Positions 28,797 through 36,179 of a stretch of 64,000 bases of DNA are shown here, piece by piece; position 1 is the first letter of the stretch, and each line of letters begins with the position of its first letter. The notes beneath the pieces were generated by a model. The model saw only the letters and a list, made by a program, of their open reading frames with translations. It was not told where the DNA came from and made no database searches. The translations under genes and the position numbers were made by a program. This DNA comes from Fen-1258 sp964449775 (lineage in GTDB: Bacteria; Bacteroidota; Ignavibacteria; Ignavibacteriales; Melioribacteraceae). Location: positions 124,001-188,000 of the forward strand of contig CAYVBQ010000002.1 in assembly GCA_964449775.1 (NCBI GenBank). The letters are read 5' to 3'.

Positions 28797-29174
28797 TTAT
28801 AAGTTATTTACTACTCGTCTAATTCCATTTTTAAGAATTGCGACGTTGAAATTTATTAGCAATCCCAATTTGCAACCGGATAATTTCAAGTAAGTTAAAA
28901 TTTGTGCAAGATGCACATCATTCAATCCTTCAGCACTTTTTAATTCCAATACTAACTTATGTTCTACCATCAGATCTATTCTATAACCAATATCTAACTT
29001 AACTTCTTCATAAATCAAGGGCATAGGTTTTTCCTTCTCTACATACAAACCAGCTTTGTTAATTTCATAGAACAATGATTCCCGATAAGCTGACTCAAGT
29101 AAACCGGGACCGAGAGCTTTATGAACTCTAATTGCTAATCCAATAACAATATTTGAAAGCTCGTTCTCATTCAT
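28797..29174 (-). CDS. GxxExxY protein (PD-(D/E)XK nuclease-like)
   Basis: A protein of about 125 residues in the GxxExxY family, which is assigned to the PD-(D/E)XK nuclease superfamily. The naming motif is GPGLLESAYRE. YRIDLMVEHKLVLELKS fits the D-(x)n-ExK nuclease core. I start at the ATG at 29174 (MNENELSN), because the 12 upstream codons lie in the flanking repeat. It separates the two feoB genes and has no evident iron role. Cellular function is not known. Confidence 0.82.
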   Translation of the reverse strand: MNENELSNIVIGLAIRVHKALGPGLLESAYRESLFYEINKAGLYVEKEKPMPLIYEEVKLDIGYRIDLMVEHKLVLELKSAEGLNDVHLAQILTYLKLSGCKLGLLINFNVAILKNGIRRVVNNL

Positions 29175-29182
29175 TCTTTTTG

Positions 29183-29222
29183 TTTTGCGTCCTTTGCGCC
29201 TACTTCGCAAACTTTGCGGTTA
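29183..29222. repeat. Right terminal inverted repeat of GxxExxY cassette
   Basis: TTTTGCGTCC-TTTGCGCC...CGCAAACTTTGCGGTT, the inverse of the left copy at 28756-28795. It lies 17 bases after the stop codon of the FeoB GTPase gene. Confidence 0.6.
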
Positions 29223-29238
29223 TGCTTTACGGGTATAT

Positions 29239-30030
29239 TCATTCGCTAAAACTTTCTGCCGGTTTAAGATTACCAATATCACCTGAGCGTATTGCATCGA
29301 TAACTTTCTGATCACCTTCTAAAAGGCGCAGTGCAATCCAACGTGTGTTCGGTAAACCCGGGAAAGTTTCTGCAATTTTATTATTCAGTTCATCAACAGC
29401 GTGCGATACATTTCCAATTTCGCTGCTGAGGCGGTGCGGTTTACAAATGTATTGCCCGGTCGCAACATCATGAATATTTTTTAATAATTCCTTCATACCG
29501 ATACCTTGCCGGGCAGCAGCGACAACTACAGGAATTCCTAACTGTTTTGAAAGCAAACGATCATCAACCTGGATTTTATGACGTGCGGCTTCATCAATCA
29601 GATTAAGGCAAAGAACCGCACGATCTGTGATTTCGAGAACTTGAAGAACCAGATTCAGATTCCTCTCCAAACGTGTTGCATCAACAACGATTACTGTTAC
29701 ATCGGGCTGACCAAACAAAATGAAGTCTCTCGCAATTTCTTCATCATCGCTTGTAGAAAGCAGCGAATAAGTTCCGGGAAGATCAACAATCTTAAAACGA
29801 TTATCACCAAACTTGAATCCGCCTTCGGCACGTCCTACTGTTTTACCGGGCCAATTGCCGGTGTGCTGTTTCAATCCGGTGAGATTGTTGAAAACCGTAC
29901 TCTTTCCCGTATTCGGGTTTCCGGCAAGCGCAACAACATAGTCAAACTCCGTCATATCAATTCCGAGCTTAACAAGATTAGCTAAGTTGTGAGCCGGACA
30001 CGTTGCACAGTTACTATTTTCAGTACTCAT
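29239..30030 (-). CDS. feoB: FeoB GTPase-domain protein (split FeoB)
   Basis: The cytoplasmic G-protein half of the Fe(II) transporter, 263 residues. G1 is GNPNTGKSTVFN, G3 is DLPGTYSL and G4 is NLID. A helical region follows, ending in RWIALRLLEGDQKVIDAIRSG. The protein stops just where single-chain FeoB continues into the linker found at the start of the gene at 27312. The N-terminal CATCPAH is a possible metal-binding Cys pair. It lies downstream of a FeoA-containing regulator gene. Confidence 0.92.
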   Translation of the reverse strand: MSTENSNCATCPAHNLANLVKLGIDMTEFDYVVALAGNPNTGKSTVFNNLTGLKQHTGNWPGKTVGRAEGGFKFGDNRFKIVDLPGTYSLLSTSDDEEIARDFILFGQPDVTVIVVDATRLERNLNLVLQVLEITDRAVLCLNLIDEAARHKIQVDDRLLSKQLGIPVVVAAARQGIGMKELLKNIHDVATGQYICKPHRLSSEIGNVSHAVDELNNKIAETFPGLPNTRWIALRLLEGDQKVIDAIRSGDIGNLKPAESFSE

Positions 30031-30097
30031 AATTTTTCTTTCACTTAATCCCCATTCACATTACTCCTTTAGAAAAAGTAGTAAATGAAGGAGGCGG

Positions 30098-31111
30098 TTA
30101 TATTCGTTTAATGTAAATAAGATTCGACTGATTTTTTCTTAGCGCAATTGTAGCACCTCGAATTTCGTAACCGGTTGGATCTCCGCTCAAGCTTTTTAAT
30201 TGCGATTTTACAATTGTTCCCGGTACAACGCCAAAATCCAGCAGTCTTCTTCTCTGCTGTCCGCGCATCGCTCTAGAAATTCCGACAATCATAGCCGCCT
30301 CGTCCTGCTTAAGAGCGGATAACGATTCAAAATTTTCTTTCACCTCTTCTTTTTTCGAAATAGGAATTACCGTTACATTCGATGCGAGAATCGGGGCAAG
30401 CAAACATTCCTCACCATCAGCTTCAAACCGGATTTTATTTTTTGAATTCTCTACAAGATAAATCTGCATACCCGGATAAAGTCCGAGTGCGGAAAGCTGC
30501 GCATAAACTTCTTTCGGTTCATCTTCGATATGAATGATAGCGGCAAATTTTCCATTTTCAAGATTATTAAGAGTGATACCTTCTCGTTTAGGAATTTCAC
30601 CGGTGATTGATGGAATAGGATCGCCGTGAGGATCAACTAATGGATTCCCAAGCCGGGCAGCAAGTCTATCTGCTTCTTCACGTGAAGTTTCATGTTCTTT
30701 TTTTTCAGCAACGGAATGCCAATCTGTTTCTTGAACGCTTGTATTATCGGCTAGATGTCTTTCCCACAACCTATGAATTCTGATTATACGCAATGCATAA
30801 GATCTACCTTGAGATGTAAGAGAAATTTTATTTTCATTAGAAGAAATTAAATCCATAGCTTCAAGATTCGAGATCACTTTGGCAGTTTTCTCACCACTCA
30901 AGGATAAATTACCGCTGATGCTGTTAAGTGAACAATCAACACCTTTGTATTCGCAATCGTAGAGATGCTTCAACGCGTCCTCGATCAACTCTCGCGATCT
31001 ATCTTTTCTCATTCTCGTTATTCTAGAAACAATCCCTACCTCCGGCAGAAAAAAAAACAGCAAAACGGCAAGGAATAAAATTCCTACTAACAACGCTATC
31101 AAAGGATCCAA
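30098..31111 (-). CDS. Membrane-anchored DtxR-like protein fused to FeoA domains
   Basis: A 337-residue protein with an unusual layout. One membrane helix (about 5-24) is followed by a DtxR/IdeR-type winged helix (about 38-115, with LSGEKTAKVISNLEAMDLIS) and dimerisation segment (HRLWERHLADNT...EHETSREEADRL). Then come a FeoA/SH3-like domain (about 180-250) and a second FeoA domain (about 265-337, RRRLLDFGVVPGTIV). It heads the feo gene group, so it may both sense metal and regulate or assist FeoB. The start is TTG with AGGAG seven bases upstream. Confidence 0.82.
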   Translation of the reverse strand: MDPLIALLVGILFLAVLLFFFLPEVGIVSRITRMRKDRSRELIEDALKHLYDCEYKGVDCSLNSISGNLSLSGEKTAKVISNLEAMDLISSNENKISLTSQGRSYALRIIRIHRLWERHLADNTSVQETDWHSVAEKKEHETSREEADRLAARLGNPLVDPHGDPIPSITGEIPKREGITLNNLENGKFAAIIHIEDEPKEVYAQLSALGLYPGMQIYLVENSKNKIRFEADGEECLLAPILASNVTVIPISKKEEVKENFESLSALKQDEAAMIVGISRAMRGQQRRRLLDFGVVPGTIVKSQLKSLSGDPTGYEIRGATIALRKNQSNLIYIKRI

Positions 31112-31321
31112 AAATTTTCTCCTAATAGTAACTTTCCGATATTAATTTACTTCTCCAGACGTTCTATATCAAGAAACGAAATAATCCATCTAATGATTCC
31201 CAAATTCACCGGCTGGGGTTGTCTTTTAATATTCACCATGAAACCTATAGGGATTAAATTTTGTTTAGATGAAGTGTGACTTAAAAAATTACTATTTTTG
31301 AAACCAAATTTTGGAGAATAA

Positions 31322-32413
31322 ATGGCAATCACCGTTGATTCAGTAATGAAGGCACTCGGCAAAGTGAATGATCCTGACCTTCACAAAGACCTTGTAACAC
31401 TTGGAATGATCAAAGATGTAAAAATAGATGGAAACAATGTTGCGGCAATTGTTGAACTTACAACTCCGGCTTGTCCGCTCAAAGATAAAATTGAAAAAGA
31501 TTGCATTGATGCAATTAAAAAAGAAATTCCGGGAGTGGGATTAATAGCAATAACTATGAGTGCAAAAGTTCAACCAAGTAAAAATCAGAGGATGAGCGAG
31601 ATTTTACCCGGAGTAAAAAATACAATTGCAGTTGCAAGCGGTAAAGGCGGCGTTGGTAAGAGTACCGTTGCAGTAAATCTTGCTGTTGCACTTGCGTTGG
31701 ATGGCGCAAAGGTTGGTTTGATAGATGCCGATATTTATGGTCCAAGCATTCCCATGATGTTGGGTATTACTGATAAACCAAAAATTTATCAAGATACAAC
31801 AACGGCAAAGATGGTCCCGCTTGAGAACTACGGTGTAAAAGTTATGTCTATTGGTTTTTTAATTGACGATGATGCACCGGTTATTTGGCGCGGACCAATG
31901 GCAAGTGGTGCAATCAAACAATTTATGAGCGATGTTCATTGGGATGAACTTGATTATTTAATTTTTGATCTCCCTCCCGGGACAGGCGATATTCAACTTA
32001 CACTTGTTCAAACAATTCCTCTCACAGGTGCGGTTGTTGTTACCACTCCGCAAGATGTTTCGATAATTGATGTAAAGAAAGCAGTTAAGATGTTTCAACG
32101 TGTTAATGTTCCTATTCTTGGCATTGTTGAAAATATGAGTTATTTTTTGGCACCGGATACAGGTAAGCGGTACGATATTTTCGGAACAGACGGAGGTAAA
32201 AAACTTGCAGTTGAACTCTCTATACCGTTATTAGGTCAGTTGCCCATTAATCAAAATATCCGCGAAGGTGGCGATAAAGGTAGACCGATAGTTTTTGATA
32301 AACCCGAATCCGAACAAGCAAAAAAGATTTTTGAAATGAGCAGGAACTTGGCAGCAGAAATAAGCAAAGTAAATTTTGCCTCCTCAACACCTAAAATTGA
32401 AATCGAATTTTAA
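31322..32413 (+). CDS. mrp: Mrp/ApbC family Fe-S cluster carrier ATPase
   Basis: A 363-residue P-loop ATPase. The N-terminal MIP18 (DUF59) domain covers about 1-80 and the ATPase core has the deviant Walker A SGKGGVGKST near residue 105. It is thought to transfer Fe-S clusters. The CPxC cluster-bridging motif found in many Mrp proteins after ENMSYF is replaced here by LAPDTG, so cluster binding may differ. It is followed 23 bases later by a NifU-like gene, which supports an Fe-S role. Confidence 0.94.
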   Translation: MAITVDSVMKALGKVNDPDLHKDLVTLGMIKDVKIDGNNVAAIVELTTPACPLKDKIEKDCIDAIKKEIPGVGLIAITMSAKVQPSKNQRMSEILPGVKNTIAVASGKGGVGKSTVAVNLAVALALDGAKVGLIDADIYGPSIPMMLGITDKPKIYQDTTTAKMVPLENYGVKVMSIGFLIDDDAPVIWRGPMASGAIKQFMSDVHWDELDYLIFDLPPGTGDIQLTLVQTIPLTGAVVVTTPQDVSIIDVKKAVKMFQRVNVPILGIVENMSYFLAPDTGKRYDIFGTDGGKKLAVELSIPLLGQLPINQNIREGGDKGRPIVFDKPESEQAKKIFEMSRNLAAEISKVNFASSTPKIEIEF

Positions 32414-32436
32414 GATTTAATTCGAAGGAGAATGAA

Positions 32437-32673
32437 ATGAATGAAGTGATGCGCGAAAAAGTTGAGAAAGCACTGCAAACAATTAGACCATACTTGAAAG
32501 CTGACGGTGGGGATGTTGAACTTGTTCGAGTTACTCCGGAAGGAATTGTTGAAGTGAAACTCACAGGCGCATGCAGCGATTGTCCTATGTCTCAAATGAC
32601 TTTACGCGCCGGTGTTGAACGAGCTTTAATTAAAGAAGTTCCAGGTATTAGAAGAGTAGAGGCTGTCAACTGA
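32437..32673 (+). CDS. NifU-like C-terminal domain Fe-S scaffold
   Basis: A 78-residue stand-alone Nfu domain. The cluster-binding CxxC is in GACSDCPMSQMTLRAGVE, and YLKADGGDVELVRV is typical. It forms an operon with mrp. A terminator overlaps its stop codon. Confidence 0.94.
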   Translation: MNEVMREKVEKALQTIRPYLKADGGDVELVRVTPEGIVEVKLTGACSDCPMSQMTLRAGVERALIKEVPGIRRVEAVN

Positions 32674-32685
32674 CAGCTTTTTTTT
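32662..32685 (+). terminator. Terminator overlapping the nfu stop codon
   Basis: GCTGTC and GACAGC form a stem around AACT, followed by eight T residues. The TGA stop lies in the hairpin. Confidence 0.85.
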
Positions 32686-32711
32686 CGTAATAAATTATTC
32701 GAGGGAAAAGT

Positions 32712-33467
32712 ATGCGCAAAAAAATAATTGCCGGTAATTGGAAAATGAACAATGGCATTAACGAAACAGTAAATTTGATTTCGGATATCAAAAAAGAACT
32801 GAGTGGAAAAACGGTTTATGCAGATGCAATTATTTGTCCGCCGTTTATCAATCTTGAAACAGCTCATGCACTTTTGAAAGATTCATCAATTAAACTCGGT
32901 GCACAGAATCTTTATTTTGAAGAGAGTGGTGCTTTCACCGGAGAAATTTCTGCTTCCATGTTAAAAAGTGTCGGCTGCGAGTATGTAATTATTGGTCATT
33001 CCGAAAGAAGAACAATATTTGGAGAGAGCGATCAAGTCATCAACAGAAAAATTAAGATCGCGATTAAGAATGGATTAAAACCGATCTTCTGCATCGGCGA
33101 AACCTTGGAGGAAAGAGAAAAAGGTGTAACATTCAAAGTCATCGAGACACAAATTACAAATGGACTGAAAGAATTAAGCGAAAGTGAACTGGAGAATCTT
33201 ATTGCTGCTTATGAACCGGTTTGGGCTATCGGAACGGGAAGAAACGCAACTCCACAACAAGCCCAAGAGGTTCATCAGTTTATTCGGGGATTAATCAGCC
33301 AAATGTATTCACAAAATTTTGCAGAAAATTTGGTTATCCAGTACGGCGGTAGTGTTAAATCAGACAATGCAAAAGAACTTCTTTCCCAGCCGGATATCGA
33401 CGGTGCTCTGGTGGGCGGTGCGTGTTTGAAAGCCGATTCTTTCGTTAAAATTATTGAAGCTGCATAA
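32712..33467 (+). CDS. tpiA: Triosephosphate isomerase
   Basis: Interconverts dihydroxyacetone phosphate and glyceraldehyde 3-phosphate. The 251 residues include the substrate Lys in GNWKMNNG, the catalytic His in IIGHSERR, the catalytic Glu in AAYEPVWAIGTG and the phosphate loop YGGSVKSDNA. A terminator precedes it and another follows it. Confidence 0.98.
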   Translation: MRKKIIAGNWKMNNGINETVNLISDIKKELSGKTVYADAIICPPFINLETAHALLKDSSIKLGAQNLYFEESGAFTGEISASMLKSVGCEYVIIGHSERRTIFGESDQVINRKIKIAIKNGLKPIFCIGETLEEREKGVTFKVIETQITNGLKELSESELENLIAAYEPVWAIGTGRNATPQQAQEVHQFIRGLISQMYSQNFAENLVIQYGGSVKSDNAKELLSQPDIDGALVGGACLKADSFVKIIEAA

Positions 33468-33498
33468 ACTTTTGGTAAAAATTATATTTACCCTCAAA

Positions 33499-33526
33499 AT
33501 GGGCTCAAATAGAGCCCATATTTTTT
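33499..33526 (+). terminator. Terminator after tpiA
   Basis: ATGGGCTC at 33499-33506 pairs with GAGCCCAT at 33512-33519, then a T-rich run. A run of nine C residues lies just downstream at 33542-33550. Confidence 0.8.
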
Positions 33527-33536
33527 GGAATTATAT

Positions 33537-33567
33537 TGATACCCCCCCCCTCGATTTCGTATATTTG
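33537..33567 (+). promoter_or_regulatory. Possible Bacteroidota-type promoter
   Basis: TATATTTG at 33560-33567 fits the TAnnTTTG -7 element of Bacteroidota, with TTG at 33537-33539 about 20 bases upstream. It precedes the ATG at 33597. Whether this lineage uses that promoter type is not shown here. Confidence 0.3.
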
Positions 33568-33596
33568 TGCCGTTTATTGGAAAAATTTACGGCATT

Positions 33597-36170
33597 ATGA
33601 CAAAACATCTTAAGTATTTTATCGCTCTTTCGGCTATACTACAAAATCTAATTTTTGCACAAATCAAGGTTACTTCTCTTCCTCAAAATTCGAATGGTAT
33701 TTTTGATCCAGTATTCTTTGATAAAAATGAGTTTCGAAATGTTGAGTTGATAAATTCCGGTTGGTCGGTTTACCATGAAAATGATCCTGAGAAGAAAATT
33801 ACTGTTTCTGTTCCGGCAATTTTTGAGGGAGAAGAATCTCTTGTCTTCGAAAAGAAGATTATGCTAACAACATCGCAGATTCAAAATTCACAACTTGTAT
33901 TGGGATTTTTGGGATTAAACTACTCGGCAGAAATTTCGATTAACGGTTACAATATTCACAAACATTCAGGCGGTTCATATCCTTTCGAATTAGCCTTACC
34001 AAAAGATATATTAAAAGAAAATTCTACGATAACTATTAAAGTTAATTCTATACTTAATTCGGAGAATTCTATTCCCTCAGCACAAAGATTTTTATTCTCC
34101 AGTCTGAGTGGCGGAATAATCAGAAACATTTATACCAAAACAGTTTCTCCTCTGCATATTACCTACAATTCTTATTCCTTTTCGTTCGATCAAACATTTT
34201 CTAAAGCAAGTGTAAATTTTAAGATTGGAATCGGCAACTCTGCGTTTCAAAAATCTTCCCAAGTTTCCGAAGCAAAAAATATTTTGGTCCGCATCAATCT
34301 ATTTCCGAAAGAATCAACTCTTGCACAATCGAAGGGTGAATTCATTCAAACAATCTATGCTGAGGATAACGAAGTTGATGTCCGGCTTGATTTGACAAAT
34401 CCGCTGTTGTGGTCGCCCCAAACTCCAAATTATTATTTGTGCGAAGTCAGTTTGATTCTTGACGGACAGGTGATTGATAAGACCGTTAAGCAGATTGCTT
34501 TTTACCAAATCAAAAAAGATGAAAACAATTTTCTATTGAATGGAAAACCTTTTACTCTTCAAGGAACGACATATTTTATTGATGAGACGTCCTTAAGAAG
34601 AATGAATGCTTATGATAAGTTAAAAGATGATCTCACGCTGATTAAAAATACCGGATTCAATTCTGTACGATTTTCAAAAAGTTATCCCAATCCATACGCA
34701 ATAAAACTTTGTCAAGAGCTCGGTTTGTTTGCCCTAATTGAGCTGCCGTTGAATTCAGTACCTGAAGAAATTTTAGCGCAGAACGATTTTCAACTGAATG
34801 CTATCCACTTAATGAAATCACTTTCTTCGAATTATAATGAGTATGGTAACACTATTATTATTGGCATGGGCAGTTCTTTGCTTCCTAACTCCGGGGTCAC
34901 ACAAAATTTTCTTTCACTATTAGGCGGTTCAATCAGAGGTAAAGGATTTACGACATATGCTTCATTTGTAGGAGTGCAAACTACTCCGATAAAAGAGATA
35001 GATTTCTACGGAATCGAATTATATTCATCACGCATAGAAAGCAGCCAAGAAGAACTTCAAAAAGGAATTGATGCTATCGGTAAGAATTCGATTTTAATAA
35101 GTGAAGTGACTTACCCAAACTATAAAGGGAATCAGAGTGGATACCTTACAAAATATTCTTCCGATGCCCAGGCAAAATATTTTGGCAATATTATTAATCT
35201 TGCCGGAAAATTAAAAATATCGGGATTCTTTATTAATACACTTTTTGATTACAAAGGCGAGTTTGCTTCTCTATACGGAAGTTATTCAGAAACCGGATTT
35301 TATAAATTCGGGGTTCTTGATAACTCCCGGAACTTGAACAGTATAGGATACAAAGTTCTTTCCGCAAAACTTGGTAATGATGCTAAGGTAACAATTCCAA
35401 TAGGAACGCGAAAAGATGAGAGTCCGATTGTTTTTATTCTTCTGGCATTGTTCCTTTCGATACTGATGGCGGTGTTGATAAATACGAAAAAGAAATTTAG
35501 AGAAGACTGTACACGAGCTTTATTGAGACCTTATAATTTTTTTGCAGATGTTCGCGATCATAGAATTATGTCCGGCATTCATACGGTGATACTAATGTTA
35601 ATTCAAGCCGCCTCCGCTTCCCTACTAATAACGATTTTACTTTATTACTTCCGCTCAAACATTTTGTTGGAAAAATTATTGATTGCTGTAGGTCATCACA
35701 GTCTGTTAAAACTTATCAGCTATTTAGCATGGAATCCGCAAGTTTGTCTTGCTTTTTTCTTTATTGTTATCATCATAAAATTTATTCTCCTTTCGGTAAT
35801 AATTAAATTCGCATCGTTCTTTATCAAGACACGCGTTGAATTTTCCAGCATCTTTTTTAGTGTTGTCTGGTCATTTTTACCGTTAACTCTTTTTTTACCG
35901 GTTGAATTGATCCTTTTTAAATTACTAACTAACGGTAATTTCAATATTCTCATTCTTATAGGTTTGGTTCTATTTTTATTTTGGATTCTTCAAAGAATTT
36001 TTAAAGGAATCCATGTTGTTTTTGATGTTAGACCTTTAACTGTGTATTTATACAGCATGGCTGTAATTATTTTTATTGTTGGCGGGGTTTTATGGAAGTA
36101 TCAACTAACAAGTGCAACATTCTATTATATCACCAATTCAATTAAGCAGTATAATTCAATGATTTTTTAG
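33597..36170 (+). CDS. Exported GH2-like protein with C-terminal membrane domain; catalytic site degenerate
   Basis: I start at the ATG at 33597, which gives a clear signal peptide (ends NLIFAQ); a GTG at 33567 adds ten unlikely residues. The exported part resembles glycoside hydrolase family 2: a jelly-roll sugar-binding domain (about 30-190), an Ig-like domain to about 305 and a TIM barrel (FLLNGKPFTLQGT; LTLIKNTGFNSVRFS). The acid/base Asn-Glu pair expected after the strand IIIGMG is missing, replaced by SSLLPN. A Glu at the nucleophile position survives in ILISEVTYP. From about residue 610 come five to six membrane helices like Yip1/DUF families. Function unknown; probably a non-catalytic carbohydrate-binding or envelope protein. 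Confidence 0.6.
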   Translation: MTKHLKYFIALSAILQNLIFAQIKVTSLPQNSNGIFDPVFFDKNEFRNVELINSGWSVYHENDPEKKITVSVPAIFEGEESLVFEKKIMLTTSQIQNSQLVLGFLGLNYSAEISINGYNIHKHSGGSYPFELALPKDILKENSTITIKVNSILNSENSIPSAQRFLFSSLSGGIIRNIYTKTVSPLHITYNSYSFSFDQTFSKASVNFKIGIGNSAFQKSSQVSEAKNILVRINLFPKESTLAQSKGEFIQTIYAEDNEVDVRLDLTNPLLWSPQTPNYYLCEVSLILDGQVIDKTVKQIAFYQIKKDENNFLLNGKPFTLQGTTYFIDETSLRRMNAYDKLKDDLTLIKNTGFNSVRFSKSYPNPYAIKLCQELGLFALIELPLNSVPEEILAQNDFQLNAIHLMKSLSSNYNEYGNTIIIGMGSSLLPNSGVTQNFLSLLGGSIRGKGFTTYASFVGVQTTPIKEIDFYGIELYSSRIESSQEELQKGIDAIGKNSILISEVTYPNYKGNQSGYLTKYSSDAQAKYFGNIINLAGKLKISGFFINTLFDYKGEFASLYGSYSETGFYKFGVLDNSRNLNSIGYKVLSAKLGNDAKVTIPIGTRKDESPIVFILLALFLSILMAVLINTKKKFREDCTRALLRPYNFFADVRDHRIMSGIHTVILMLIQAASASLLITILLYYFRSNILLEKLLIAVGHHSLLKLISYLAWNPQVCLAFFFIVIIIKFILLSVIIKFASFFIKTRVEFSSIFFSVVWSFLPLTLFLPVELILFKLLTNGNFNILILIGLVLFLFWILQRIFKGIHVVFDVRPLTVYLYSMAVIIFIVGGVLWKYQLTSATFYYITNSIKQYNSMIF

Positions 36171-36179
36171 AGGCGTTAT

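Larger units (their letters stand above)
28756..29222 (-). mobile_element. GxxExxY cassette bounded by imperfect inverted repeats
   Basis: The left end 28756-28795 (AAACCGCGAAG...GCAAAGAGCGCAAAAG) and the right end 29183-29222 are imperfect inverse copies. The right end read in reverse is AACCGCAAAG...GCGCAAAGGACGCAAAA. Between them is only the GxxExxY gene. The unit lies exactly in the gap between the two feoB genes. That it moves as a unit is inference. Confidence 0.6.

Noticed and set aside
29175..29210. Twelve extra N-terminal codons for the GxxExxY gene
   Set aside because: They are translated from the flanking repeat; the ATG at 29174 fits the family start.
33542..33550. Run of nine C residues as a phase-variation tract
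   Set aside because: It lies upstream of the likely promoter and outside any reading frame; an effect on expression is possible but nothing supports switching.
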